Shown piece by piece: positions 36,344 through 44,933 of a DNA stretch of 64,000 nt. The stretch spans positions 682,001 through 746,000 of the forward strand of contig NZ_PKRT01000001.1 in assembly GCF_002855555.1 (NCBI RefSeq), written 5' to 3'. The first letter of the stretch is position 1; each line of letters begins with the position of its first letter. The notes beneath the pieces are model-generated. The model had not been told where the DNA came from and made no database searches. It saw only the letters and a list, made by a program, of their open reading frames with translations. Made by a program: the position numbers and the translations under genes. This DNA is from Novosphingobium sp. TH158. GTDB lineage: Bacteria; Pseudomonadota; Alphaproteobacteria; Sphingomonadales; Sphingomonadaceae.

Positions 36344-37314
36344 TGCGGCACGACCTCAACCGGAAGGCCCAGAGGCAAGGGCTTGTCCGACACGGGCAGC
36401 AAGGCCTCGACCATGAACACCAGCTTGGCGCGGGCGCGTTCGCTGTAGATCACCGGCGGGGTATATTCGCTGCGCGGGGCGATGAAGCTGATCTTCGCCT
36501 GCCGCACATCACCGCAGCCATCACAGGTGAAGCGGATCGTCGTGCCCACCTTTATGCCAGCCACCCGGTCCTGCGGCACATAGAATCGCAGCTTGCGGCG
36601 ATCATCCGGGAGAACCGCGACGACGGGGCTGTTCGCCGGCACCCATTCGCCGGGGTTGTAGAAGGTCTGCTCGACAATGCCCCGGGCAGGAGCGACCGGA
36701 GCAATCTCGCTGCGCAGCTTCTGCTGCCCGCGCAGCGCCGCCTGCGCACCGGCAACACCGGCCTGGGCGGCGCGGATTTGCTGGGCGCGCCCGGCGGTCA
36801 TTTCCGCCGCGCGGATCTGCGCCTGCATCTGGGCAAGCTGCGCGCTGGCACCATCACGGGCTGCCCGTGCCGCATCCAGTTGCGCCTTGCTGGCAAAGCC
36901 CTTGTCGGCCAGTGCAGCCATGCGGGTAAAATCGTTGCTCGCCTTGGTCAGCGCCGCCTGCGCCTGCGCTGCATTGGCGCGCCAGACGTCAATCTCGGCC
37001 TGCCGCTGCCGCGCCTGGGTCAGGTCTTCAGCCTGGGCTTCGCTCGATGCCACCTGCGCCTGTGCCTGGCTGACCGAGGCATCGAGCGTATCCGGATCGA
37101 GCGAGAACAGCGGCGTACCGGGGGCCACGCTGGCACCGCGATCGACCGGGCGCTGCGCCAGCCGGCCGGAAACGGGGGCCGCGACGTAAAGTGTCTCGCC
37201 CTCGACATAGCCGAGCCACACCTCGTCCCGGTCACTGCCGCGAAGCAGGAACCAGGCGAGGAACCCGGCAAATGCCAGGATTCCGATTATCAGCGGCTTG
37301 GGAACCGATTTCAT
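36340..37314 (-). CDS. HlyD-family periplasmic adaptor
   Basis: 324 residues. An N-terminal membrane anchor (about 7-24) is followed by a biotinyl-lipoyl-like barrel half (YVAAPVSGRLAQRPVDRGA), a long Ala/Gln-rich coiled-coil hairpin (about 75-190), the second barrel half (APARGIVEQTFYNPGEWV) and a beta-barrel domain. This is the YhiI/YbhG layout. It links the inner-membrane ABC exporter to an outer-membrane channel; no TolC-like gene is in the window. It starts 4 bases after the regulator gene. Confidence 0.92.
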   Translation of the reverse strand: MKSVPKPLIIGILAFAGFLAWFLLRGSDRDEVWLGYVEGETLYVAAPVSGRLAQRPVDRGASVAPGTPLFSLDPDTLDASVSQAQAQVASSEAQAEDLTQARQRQAEIDVWRANAAQAQAALTKASNDFTRMAALADKGFASKAQLDAARAARDGASAQLAQMQAQIRAAEMTAGRAQQIRAAQAGVAGAQAALRGQQKLRSEIAPVAPARGIVEQTFYNPGEWVPANSPVVAVLPDDRRKLRFYVPQDRVAGIKVGTTIRFTCDGCGDVRQAKISFIAPRSEYTPPVIYSERARAKLVFMVEALLPVSDKPLPLGLPVEVVPQ

Positions 37315-37318
37315 CGCC

Positions 37319-37933
37319 TCATGCTTCCTTTCTCGCCAGCAATCCGTTGATTACCGTATCGGCATGGATCTGCGCGGCACGGGCAACGTCCAGCTTTTCC
37401 GCGCCGACAGGCTCAAGCACGGTAAGCCACAGCGCGGTCAGGATAATGCCGCCTGCGATGGAGCGGCCAGCATGGCGCGGGTCGGCGCAGTCCAGCTCCC
37501 CGCTCTCGATGCCTTTCATGAGCAGTGCTTCGATAATGCCCATGATCCGGACGATCGCCTCATCATGGTAGAACCGCACAAGTTCGGGAAACTTGTGCCC
37601 CTCACCCACGATCAGGCGGGGCAGGAAAATCACCTCGGGACTGGTGACGAGAGCGAAGGCCGCGATGATGAACTGCCGCAACTGCTGCGCCACCGGCAGG
37701 GCGCTCGCATCGGCCGGGGCCATGCGCGGCATGGAATTGGCGACGATATCGCTTACCAGCGCGCGGAACACCGCCTCCTTGCTGGCGAACTGCAGATAGA
37801 CCGCAGCCTTCGAAATACCGACCCGCGCCGCGATATCTTCCATGCGCGCAGAGGCGTAGCCGCGCGCGATGAACTCTTCGCGAGCGGCATTGAGCAGGTC
37901 TTCCCGGCGGGTAGGACTGGCTGGCCGTGGCAT
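37319..37933 (-). CDS. TetR/AcrR-family repressor of the exporter operon
   Basis: 204 residues. The N-terminal helix-turn-helix (about 10-55) reads ARGYASARMEDIAARVGISKAAVYLQFASK, a standard TetR DNA-binding domain in which VGISKAAVYLQF is the recognition helix region. The C-terminal ligand domain includes a TetR_C-like segment. It is the first gene of the operon with the HlyD, ATPase and permease genes. A perfect 36-bp palindrome lies 1 base before its ATG, so it very probably represses itself and the exporter. No ribosome site fits between the palindrome and the ATG. Confidence 0.93.
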   Translation of the reverse strand: MPRPASPTRREDLLNAAREEFIARGYASARMEDIAARVGISKAAVYLQFASKEAVFRALVSDIVANSMPRMAPADASALPVAQQLRQFIIAAFALVTSPEVIFLPRLIVGEGHKFPELVRFYHDEAIVRIMGIIEALLMKGIESGELDCADPRHAGRSIAGGIILTALWLTVLEPVGAEKLDVARAAQIHADTVINGLLARKEA

Positions 37934-37934
37934 G

Positions 37935-37970
37935 CTTGATTTATAACTGACCGGTCAGTTATAAATCAAG
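37935..37970. promoter_or_regulatory. Perfect 36-bp palindromic operator/promoter of the TetR exporter operon
   Basis: The half-site CTTGATTTATAACTGACC is followed by its exact reverse complement. The core ACTGACCGGTCAGT is of the type bound by TetR-family dimers. On the minus strand TTGATT and TATAAA lie 18 bases apart, like -35 and -10 boxes, placing the transcription start at or within a few bases of the tetR ATG. The same elements exist on the plus strand because the site is symmetric. Confidence 0.85.
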
Positions 37971-37975
37971 AGCCC

Positions 37976-38851
37976 TCACCGTGCGCTGTTGGGACGGCTC
38001 TGGCGGCCGGTCTTGTTCGCCCATTCCTCGATCAAGCCATCGTAGAACGGCTGTTCGATCAGTTCGTACTTCTCGGGGAAGTTGTAGTTGCCGCTTTGAA
38101 CCGTGCCGGTTTCCATGACCTCGCGCGCCATCTTGAGGTGATTGGCAGCAGCCGTCACCCATCCACCGGTCATCATGTTGAAGCCGGTGCCGGGAATGGT
38201 GAAGCCCATCGTCGCCACTGGAATCTTGGATGCGAATTCCTTGACGAGGTCGGGCACGGCATCCGGGCGCGGCGGGTAGAACAGCACGTCGGCCCCCGCT
38301 TCCTTGTAGGCCCAGCCCCGGCGGATGGCTTCCTCCATCGATCCGGTGCCGCCGCCGCCTGCCTCGCTGGGGTAGAGTTCGTCGCAGCGTGCGATGATGA
38401 CCAGGTCCTGCCCCATGTCGCGCCGGGCGCGCACGACGGCATCGATGCGCGCCTGCTGGTCCTCAATCGAGCATAGACCGTTCACATGCCGGGAATGCTT
38501 GGGGTTGTTTTCGTCCTCCACATGGATGCCGGCGATCCCCTGCTGGATGTAGCGGCGGGTGAAATGATAGGCATCGGCCACCGTCTCTCCCAGCGTATCG
38601 GCATCGGCAATCAAGGGAATCGAGATGACATTGGCGATCCGGCTGGCCTGCTCGATCTGCTCAACCTGGCTGAAAACCCCGTTATCCGGCACGGCATAGT
38701 GAAAGGCCGAACAGGCATGCCCGCCAAGGTAGGCGGCCGGAAAGCCGACATGCTCGGCAATCCGGGCCGTCAGCGCCGAATAGGTGTCACCGGCTATGAA
38801 GTGTTCGCCCTTTTCGATCAGCGCGCGCAGCTTTTCACCCGGGGTCGGCAT
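37976..38851 (-). CDS. Isocitrate lyase / PEP mutase superfamily protein without the catalytic cysteine
   Basis: 291 residues forming the TIM-barrel of the ICL/PEPM family: the FIAGDTYSALTARI opening, IPLIADADTLGE (metal-binding aspartates), GIAGIHVEDENNPK and LVIIARCDE. A GAGGAG ribosome site precedes the ATG. In methylisocitrate and isocitrate lyases the active loop reads K(K/R)CGH; here residues 118-122 read KHSRH, so the catalytic cysteine is replaced by Ser120. Family members lacking this cysteine include oxaloacetate decarboxylases, hydrolases and carboxyvinyl enzymes, so I do not assign a reaction. It sits upstream of the TetR operon on the same strand, with the palindrome between. Confidence 0.8.
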   Translation of the reverse strand: MPTPGEKLRALIEKGEHFIAGDTYSALTARIAEHVGFPAAYLGGHACSAFHYAVPDNGVFSQVEQIEQASRIANVISIPLIADADTLGETVADAYHFTRRYIQQGIAGIHVEDENNPKHSRHVNGLCSIEDQQARIDAVVRARRDMGQDLVIIARCDELYPSEAGGGGTGSMEEAIRRGWAYKEAGADVLFYPPRPDAVPDLVKEFASKIPVATMGFTIPGTGFNMMTGGWVTAAANHLKMAREVMETGTVQSGNYNFPEKYELIEQPFYDGLIEEWANKTGRQSRPNSAR

Positions 38852-39054
38852 CCGTCACTCTCCTCAAAATCCATCTGGCATTGCAGCCTTCGCGCCGGAC
38901 AGTTGCATGCGGCCCCGCACCGGGCAAGGTTCCAGCCCCCAAACCGCGCGACATTCGCCGCGGCGGTGTGGAAGTTCGGCGATCCGTGCTTGCCCCTGCC
39001 CGCTTCTGGCGGCATAGGCGCGGCCAATCTCCCTTCGCAGCGAAAGGCCAGTCG

Positions 39055-39291
39055 ATGAAGGTCCGCGTTTCCGTCAGCCTCAAGAACGGCGTGCTCGATC
39101 CGCAGGGCCGCGCCATCCAGCACTCGCTTGAAGGTCTCGGCTTTGCCGGCGTCCGCGACGTGCGCGCTGGTCGCCTGATCGAACTCGACGTCGATGACAA
39201 CGTCACCGACGAGGCGCTGGACGAGATGTGCCGCAAGCTGCTCGCCAACATGGTGATCGAGAATTACCGGATCGAACGGGTGCCGGCATGA
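39055..39291 (+). CDS. purS: Phosphoribosylformylglycinamidine synthase subunit PurS
   Basis: 78 residues starting [18 protein letters not shown], the normal PurS beginning; an open frame upstream to 38881 does not resemble the family. PurS bridges PurL and PurQ in the FGAM synthase complex of step 4 of purine synthesis and helps channel ammonia. Conserved [14 protein letters not shown] and a C-terminal MVIENYRIE are present. The stop overlaps the purQ start. purL is outside the window. Confidence 0.95.
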   Translation: MKVRVSVSLKNGVLDPQGRAIQHSLEGLGFAGVRDVRAGRLIELDVDDNVTDEALDEMCRKLLANMVIENYRIERVPA

Positions 39292-39968
39292 GCGGGTTAC
39301 GTTCCGCTGTAATCACCTTTCCCGGCTCCAACTGCGACCGCGACATGGCGGACGCGCTGGAAAAGGTTTCCGGCACCGCGCCCTTCCGCGTCTGGCATGG
39401 CGATGCAGCCCTGCCCGAAAAGCTGGATTTCATCGCGTTGCCAGGCGGCTTTTCCTATGGCGATTACCTGCGCTCCGGCGCGATGGCGGCGCGCAGCCCC
39501 ATCATGCAGGCCGTGGTCGAAGCGGCTGGCCGGGGGGTTCCGGTCCTGGGAGTGTGCAACGGCTTCCAGGTCCTTACCGAAAGCGGCCTGCTGCCGGGCG
39601 CGCTGATGCGCAATGCCGGTATCCGCTTCGTTTGCCGGGAAGTGGCGCTGACGGTGGAGAACAGCCAGTCGCTGTTCACCTCGGGCTATACGCAGGGTGA
39701 AAAGATCATCATCCCGGTCGCCCACCACGACGGCAACTACTTTGCCGACGATGAGACGCTGGACCGGCTGGAAGGCGAAGGCCGCGTGGCCTTCCGTTAT
39801 GCCGAACCGGTCAATGGCTCGGCCCGCGACATTGCCGGCGTGCTCAACGCGGCCGGCAACGTGCTTGGCATGATGCCGCACCCGGAACGGATGATCGAGG
39901 CGGCACAGGGCGGCACCGATGGCCGCGCGCTGTTTGAATCGGCAGTGAAGGGCCTGGTCGGCGCCTGA
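39288..39968 (+). CDS. purQ: Phosphoribosylformylglycinamidine synthase subunit PurQ (glutaminase)
   Basis: 226 residues starting at the ATG that overlaps the purS stop. It is a class-I glutamine amidotransferase: the nucleophile cysteine in GVCNGFQ, and the His-Glu pair in [10 protein letters not shown]. The N-terminus has the PurQ signature [12 protein letters not shown] and the [14 protein letters not shown] oxyanion segment. It supplies ammonia to PurL for FGAM formation. It abuts the convergent GGDEF/EAL gene with no spacer. Confidence 0.96.
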   Translation: MSGLRSAVITFPGSNCDRDMADALEKVSGTAPFRVWHGDAALPEKLDFIALPGGFSYGDYLRSGAMAARSPIMQAVVEAAGRGVPVLGVCNGFQVLTESGLLPGALMRNAGIRFVCREVALTVENSQSLFTSGYTQGEKIIIPVAHHDGNYFADDETLDRLEGEGRVAFRYAEPVNGSARDIAGVLNAAGNVLGMMPHPERMIEAAQGGTDGRALFESAVKGLVGA

Positions 39969-42332
39969 TCAGGCTGCCTGGCCACCGCGCGAAACGGTGT
40001 TCTGATAAAACAGCCGGCCGGCTTCGCTCGCCACCATCGGGCGACCGAAATAGAAGCCCTGCACCTTGGTCGCACCAAGGCTGCGAACCATGTTGAGCTC
40101 GGCCTCGGTCTCGACGCCTTCTGCCGTGGTCGACATCTCGAGGCTTTGCGCCATGGCCACGACGGCACGGATGATGGCAAGGCTCTCGGGATTGCCGGTC
40201 GCCGCGCCCTGGACGAAGCTGCGATCGACCTTGATGGTCGAGAAGCGAAGCTTGCGCAGGTAGCCGAGCGAGGAATAGCCCGTGCCGAAGTCATCCAGCG
40301 CAACCGAGCAGCCCAGCGCCATGATCTGCTCCAGCGTGTTGCGGGCAGTGGTGCCGTCGCGCACGAAAATGCTCTCCGTCACCTCGATTTCCAGGCGCGC
40401 AGCCGGCAGGCCGGAGGCTGCCAGGGCGGCGACCACGGTCGAAGAGAAGTGCGGGTCGAGCAGCTGTTCGCCTGATACGTTGACCGCAACCTTCACATGG
40501 CCGGGCCAGCGGGTCGCCTCGCGGCAGGCCTCGCGCAGCACCCACTCACCGATAGGAACGATCAGGCGCGTATCCTCGGCCATGGGTATGAACTTGGCCG
40601 GGCTGACAAAGCCGTGCTCGGGGCTGTTCCAGCGGATCAGGGCCTCGAAGCTCACCACCTGCTCGGTCTTGGCATCGACCACTGGCTGGTAGTTCAGCAG
40701 CATTTCGTTGTTCTCGAGCGCGCGGCGCAGCGAAAATTCCAGCTTGCGGCGTTCCTCGGCATCGGCGTGGAGCGTCGGTTCATAGGTGCAGTGCACCCCG
40801 CCGCCGGCATCCTTCGAGCGGTACAGCGCAAGGTCGGCGTTGCGCATCAGCGTTTCCACGGTCGATCCGTCGCGCGGGCCGACGGCCGACCCCACCGAAG
40901 CGCCGACGTAAAGCGTGTGATGGTCGACTTCGTAAGGCTGCGACAGGCGCTCGATCACCGCCTTCGCCACATGCTCGACGCGGCCGAGATCGGATGCGTC
41001 GCGGATCACGATGGCGAACTCGTCACCGCCAAGGCGCCCGCAGATCTCGTTCTCGGACATGATTTCCTTGAGACGAGCCGAAACGCGCGCCAGCAACTGG
41101 TCGCCCACGACGTGGCCCAGGGTATCGTTCACGGCCTTGAAGCGGTCGAGGTCGATCATCAGGAAGGCGCACTTGGTCCGCCACTGCTCGGCAAACCGCA
41201 TGGCATCACCCATGGTCTCGGTCAGCATGAGGCGATTGGGAAGACCGGTAAGCGTGTCGTAACGGGCGAGATGGGCAATCTTGTCGGCGCTCTCGCGCTG
41301 TTCCGTCACGTCGGAACCGACGCCGCGGAAGCCGTCGAAGTTGCCGCTCTCGTCCAGCTTCGGCGTGCCGGAAAGCTCCCACCAGCGCGCCTCGCCCCGG
41401 ATGGTTACGCGCACCAGCAGGTTCGAAAAGCTCTCACGCCGCTTCAGGCGCTCGGCCAGATCGTGCAGGCTTGAGGGGAATTGGCCGGTTTCCCAGGCCT
41501 CGCCGGCGATCAGCTGGATGAAAGGTTTGCCGTCGATCTCGTCAGGATCAAGGCCCAGGGCAAAGGCAAAGCGCGGGCTGACCGAACGCACCCGGCGCGA
41601 GGTGTCGATCTGCCACAGCCAGTCCGCCTCGCCTTCCTCGAACTCGCGCAGCAGCAGCGAGACGACCTCGTTCTTCTCGAGCATGGCCGATTCCGCCACC
41701 CGCGATGTGAGGAAATTGCGCGCGCCTTCGATTGCGCCAAGCGAAACGAAGACGATCAGCGCCACGGCCGCGGCGGCGGCATCGATCATTCCCGAAAGCA
41801 GGAACTGCGCGACCGAACCGATACCAACAAGGGTGCCGAAGATGATCGTGCCGAGCGGACTTGCCGGACAGATCACCGCATGTGCCGCCAGCAGCATCGC
41901 CAGCACCGTCCACAATTCCAGCTTGAGCAGGGGCGTTCCACCCAGCGCAAGCATGACCATGGGGACGGCCCAGATCAGCGAGACGATGCCATAGGCTATC
42001 GTCTGGTTGGTCATTTCCGGCTTCGCGATCGCCCGGCGGTCCGCATCTGACAGCATGCGGTCGATCTTGGCCGTATAGGAAAGCGCAGCGCCCAGCGCGA
42101 TCAGCCAGCCAACGACGATGAACACGCTGAATTCATCGAGCAGGACATGACCGGCGGCGAGACCCGCCACGGCATGGGCGATCAGCCGCTGGATCGTGTT
42201 ACGGGCGAGGCTGGCATATTGCATGCCACGAAGGCGCATCCAGTCGCCCTCCTGCGGATTGGACAATCCGAGGATCACCGGAACCGGCAGGTCCCTGGGC
42301 AGCGCGGCGGGTTCTTGGCTTTTCGGCTTCAC
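39969..42332 (-). CDS. Membrane PAS-GGDEF-EAL protein (cyclic-di-GMP turnover)
   Basis: 787 residues. The N-terminal 45-215 region has about five or six membrane spans. A PAS domain follows (about 230-350), then a diguanylate cyclase domain with intact GGDEF at 435-439, and a phosphodiesterase domain with EAL at 563-565, DDFGTGYSSLGYL and KVDRSFV. Both catalytic signatures look intact, so either or both activities are possible. The RxxD inhibitory site expected just before GGDEF is absent, suggesting no product inhibition of the cyclase. It could set c-di-GMP levels that govern surface adhesion, but a link to the autotransporter is speculation. Confidence 0.93.
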   Translation of the reverse strand: MKPKSQEPAALPRDLPVPVILGLSNPQEGDWMRLRGMQYASLARNTIQRLIAHAVAGLAAGHVLLDEFSVFIVVGWLIALGAALSYTAKIDRMLSDADRRAIAKPEMTNQTIAYGIVSLIWAVPMVMLALGGTPLLKLELWTVLAMLLAAHAVICPASPLGTIIFGTLVGIGSVAQFLLSGMIDAAAAAVALIVFVSLGAIEGARNFLTSRVAESAMLEKNEVVSLLLREFEEGEADWLWQIDTSRRVRSVSPRFAFALGLDPDEIDGKPFIQLIAGEAWETGQFPSSLHDLAERLKRRESFSNLLVRVTIRGEARWWELSGTPKLDESGNFDGFRGVGSDVTEQRESADKIAHLARYDTLTGLPNRLMLTETMGDAMRFAEQWRTKCAFLMIDLDRFKAVNDTLGHVVGDQLLARVSARLKEIMSENEICGRLGGDEFAIVIRDASDLGRVEHVAKAVIERLSQPYEVDHHTLYVGASVGSAVGPRDGSTVETLMRNADLALYRSKDAGGGVHCTYEPTLHADAEERRKLEFSLRRALENNEMLLNYQPVVDAKTEQVVSFEALIRWNSPEHGFVSPAKFIPMAEDTRLIVPIGEWVLREACREATRWPGHVKVAVNVSGEQLLDPHFSSTVVAALAASGLPAARLEIEVTESIFVRDGTTARNTLEQIMALGCSVALDDFGTGYSSLGYLRKLRFSTIKVDRSFVQGAATGNPESLAIIRAVVAMAQSLEMSTTAEGVETEAELNMVRSLGATKVQGFYFGRPMVASEAGRLFYQNTVSRGGQAA

Positions 42333-42433
42333 GATCGGGGAAACTAACGGGTATTTGTTAGCACCGCGTAAACCGAACCTTGCCCTGTATAGATTTCAGG
42401 TTGCGGCGCCCCCTGCGGCCAGGGGACGCACCG

Positions 42434-44257
42434 TCATTCCACCGTGACCGACTTTGCGAGATTGCGCGGCTGGTCAACGTCCGTGCCCTTCGCGCAGGCC
42501 ACATGATAGGCCAGCAGCTGCACCGGCACGGCATAGACCAGCGGCGCGATCAGCGGGTGCACCTTGGGCATTTCGATCGTTGCAAGGCACCCCTCGCCCG
42601 CTTCCTCAAGCCCTTCCTTGTCGGAAATCAGCACGATCTTGCCGCCACGCGCCCGCACTTCCTGCATGTTGGAAACGGTCTTTTCGAACAGCGGACCGGA
42701 AGGCGCCAGGACGATCACGGGAACCGCCTCGTCGATCAGGGCGATCGGCCCGTGCTTCATTTCACCCGAAGCATAGCCTTCCGCATGGATATAGCTGATT
42801 TCCTTGAGTTTCAACGCGCCTTCCAGCGCCAGCGGGTAATCCTGTCCACGACCCAGGTAAAGCACGTCCCGCGCCGGTGCGATCAGGTGTGCCATCGCGG
42901 CGATCTCATCATCGTGGGCAAGCGCGGCATTGAGGCAGGCGGGCACTTCAAGCAGCTGCTCGACGATGTCGGCCTCTTCAGCGCGGTCCATCCGGCCGCG
43001 CTTCACCGCCAGGTGAGCGGCGAGAGCCGCCAGCACGGCGAGCTGGCAGGTGAAGGCCTTGGTCGATGCCACGCCGATCTCCGGCCCGGCATGGGTCGGC
43101 AGCAGCAAATCCGCCTCGCGCGCCATCGAACTTGTCGGCACGTTGACGACGACGGCGATGGTCTGGCCGGCTTCCTTGCAATGGCGCAGAGCGGCAAGGG
43201 TATCGGCAGTTTCCCCGCTCTGGCTGATGAACAGTGCCAGTCCGCCCGGCTCAAGCACCGGATCGCGATACCGGAACTCGCTCGCCACATCGATATCGAC
43301 CGGCAGGCGCGCGAACTGCTCGAACCAGTACTTGGCCACCATGCCTGCATAAAAGCTGGTGCCGCAGGCCACGATGGTAACGCGGTTGATCGTGGAAAGG
43401 TCGAAATCGAACTGCGGCAGGGCTACCGTCTGGTCCACCTGGCGCAGATACGAGCGAAGCGTTTGAGCGACCACAGTCGGCTGCTCGAAGATCTCCTTCT
43501 GCATGAAGTGGCGGTAATTGCCCTTCTCGATCGCGGCGGCAGAGGCACCCGAGGCAACGATTTCACGCTCGACGGGGTTGTTGTCCTTGTCGAAAATCCG
43601 TGCGCCGTCGCGCGTGATGACCACCCAGTCCCCTTCATCGAGGTAGGTGATCTTCTGGGTCAGCGGCGCCAGCGCAAGCGCGTCGGAGCCGAGATAGGTC
43701 TCCCCGTCGCCATAGCCGACCACGAGCGGCGAGCCGAGCCGCGCACCGATCAGCATGTCCGGGTGTTCACGAAAGGCAATGGCAAGCGCGAAGGCCCCGC
43801 GCAGCGTGGGCAGCACGGCCTTTACGGCATCATCGGGCGAAAGGCCGGCTTCCACCTGCTCGGATACGAGATGGGCGACCACTTCGGTATCGGTGTCGCT
43901 CTCGAAGCGACGGCCGCGGGCCATCAGCGCATCGCGCAGCGACTTGAAGTTCTCGATAATGCCATTGTGGACCAGCGCGAGATGATCCGTCGCATGCGGG
44001 TGGGCATTGGCTGCGGTTGGCGCGCCGTGCGTCGCCCAGCGCGTATGGGCGATGCCGGTGCTGCCGGCTGCGGGATCGCGCTCAAGCTCAAGCACAAGGT
44101 TGGCCAGCTTGCCGGGCGCGCGCCGACGGATGAGTTGCCCGCCGCTGACGGTGCAGACGCCCGCACTGTCATAGCCGCGGTATTCCATCCGCCGCAGACC
44201 ATCGACAAGCCGCTCTGCGACCGCTTGCCTGCCGACGATGCCGATAATGCCGCACAT
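42434..44257 (-). CDS. glmS: Glutamine-fructose-6-phosphate aminotransferase
   Basis: Makes glucosamine-6-phosphate from fructose-6-phosphate and glutamine, the first step to UDP-GlcNAc. 607 residues start MCGIIGIVG, with Cys2 as the glutaminase nucleophile after Met removal. The glutaminase domain contains RRMEYRGYDSAGV and HTRWATHG. Two SIS sugar-isomerase domains follow (ACGTSFYAGMVAKYW and SQSGETADTLAAL; YLGRGQDYPLALEGALKLKE). The C-terminus LAKSVTVE is canonical. No glmS ribozyme-like leader is evident. It lies 21 bases after the toxin-antitoxin pair. Confidence 0.97.
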   Translation of the reverse strand: MCGIIGIVGRQAVAERLVDGLRRMEYRGYDSAGVCTVSGGQLIRRRAPGKLANLVLELERDPAAGSTGIAHTRWATHGAPTAANAHPHATDHLALVHNGIIENFKSLRDALMARGRRFESDTDTEVVAHLVSEQVEAGLSPDDAVKAVLPTLRGAFALAIAFREHPDMLIGARLGSPLVVGYGDGETYLGSDALALAPLTQKITYLDEGDWVVITRDGARIFDKDNNPVEREIVASGASAAAIEKGNYRHFMQKEIFEQPTVVAQTLRSYLRQVDQTVALPQFDFDLSTINRVTIVACGTSFYAGMVAKYWFEQFARLPVDIDVASEFRYRDPVLEPGGLALFISQSGETADTLAALRHCKEAGQTIAVVVNVPTSSMAREADLLLPTHAGPEIGVASTKAFTCQLAVLAALAAHLAVKRGRMDRAEEADIVEQLLEVPACLNAALAHDDEIAAMAHLIAPARDVLYLGRGQDYPLALEGALKLKEISYIHAEGYASGEMKHGPIALIDEAVPVIVLAPSGPLFEKTVSNMQEVRARGGKIVLISDKEGLEEAGEGCLATIEMPKVHPLIAPLVYAVPVQLLAYHVACAKGTDVDQPRNLAKSVTVE

Positions 44258-44278
44258 GCCTTGAATGCCTTTCGCTTG

Positions 44279-44644
44279 TCAGGTGTAGGGAACCCGGATT
44301 CCGGGAATGTTTGCCGGGAAATCCTTGATATTTCGCGTAACCAGGATCGCACCGTGGTCTTGTGCCGAGGCAAAGACCAGTGCGGCCGGCAGGCTGAGCG
44401 AGGGGCGATCCACCCGCATCATTGCTGCTCGCCGGGCAATTTCCGGGGTGATTTCGCGCGTCGAGAAGTTCGCAAGGAACCCCTCGGTTTCGTCGCGAGC
44501 CGGGGCCGGTACGGCCGCCATGACTTCCAGCCAGGTGATGCGGCTGATCCACGGACGCGACACGCGGCGCAGCTCTGCCATGGCCAGATGATGGCCGGAA
44601 AGCATGTCGATCACGATCGACGTGTCGAAGTAACTTTCGCTCAC
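44279..44644 (-). CDS. VapC-like PIN-domain toxin, one catalytic acid missing
   Basis: 121 residues beginning MSESYFDTSIVIDML. PIN-domain toxins cleave tRNA or rRNA using three or four acidic residues. Visible here are Asp7, Glu40 and the VTRNIKDF segment (Asn105, Asp108). The third acid usually sits in an SLPDA(L/I) segment; here it reads SLPAAL, with Ala87 in place of Asp. This suggests reduced or lost nuclease activity. It overlaps the antitoxin gene by 4 bases in the usual antitoxin-first order. Confidence 0.85.
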   Translation of the reverse strand: MSESYFDTSIVIDMLSGHHLAMAELRRVSRPWISRITWLEVMAAVPAPARDETEGFLANFSTREITPEIARRAAMMRVDRPSLSLPAALVFASAQDHGAILVTRNIKDFPANIPGIRVPYT

Positions 44645-44877
44645 GAAATTTCGCCCGTGTCCCAGGCCTTGCGGATTTCCGCTTCGTATTCCGCCCCGTC
44701 AGCGCCCTGCCCATAGCGGGTCCAAAGGCCGAATCCTTGCTCCAGCCAATCCTTCTGGCGGGAACGATAGGCGGTGATAGCATCGCGGATCACGGCCGCG
44801 CGCGATTTGCCCTGCTCCGCCGCGTGCGAATCGAGCCAGGCAATGTCTTCGTCGGGAAGGTCAGCGAGGATGCGCAT
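44641..44877 (-). CDS. Ribbon-helix-helix antitoxin
   Basis: 78 residues. The first 45 form a CopG/Arc-type ribbon-helix-helix: the strand RILADLP, then helices DEDIAWLDSHAAEQ and SRAAVIRDAITAYRSRQ. The C-terminal half is the toxin-binding tail. It probably neutralises the overlapping PIN toxin and represses the operon through the GATATCAT sites just upstream. Confidence 0.85.
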   Translation of the reverse strand: MRILADLPDEDIAWLDSHAAEQGKSRAAVIRDAITAYRSRQKDWLEQGFGLWTRYGQGADGAEYEAEIRKAWDTGEIS

Positions 44878-44885
44878 GATGCCTA

Positions 44886-44906
44886 GATATCATATCGCGA
44901 TATCAT
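44886..44906. promoter_or_regulatory. Likely antitoxin operator
   Basis: Two copies of GATATCAT (44886-44893 and 44899-44906) spaced 13 bases apart lie 9 bases upstream of the antitoxin ATG, and ATATCGCGATAT forms a 12-bp palindrome over the junction. Repeats of this size and spacing suit cooperative binding by RHH dimers. Confidence 0.6.
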
Positions 44907-44933
44907 GTCAACGAAGGGCCGATCCGGTCCGGA

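Noticed and set aside
42344..42361. CTAAC-N8-GTTAG inverted repeat upstream of the GGDEF/EAL gene
   Set aside because: Only 5-bp arms in AT-richer DNA, with nothing else to support a regulatory role.
42434..44433. glmS ribozyme
   Set aside because: That ribozyme is known from Gram-positive glmS leaders; here the 21-base gap to the toxin gene leaves no room for it.
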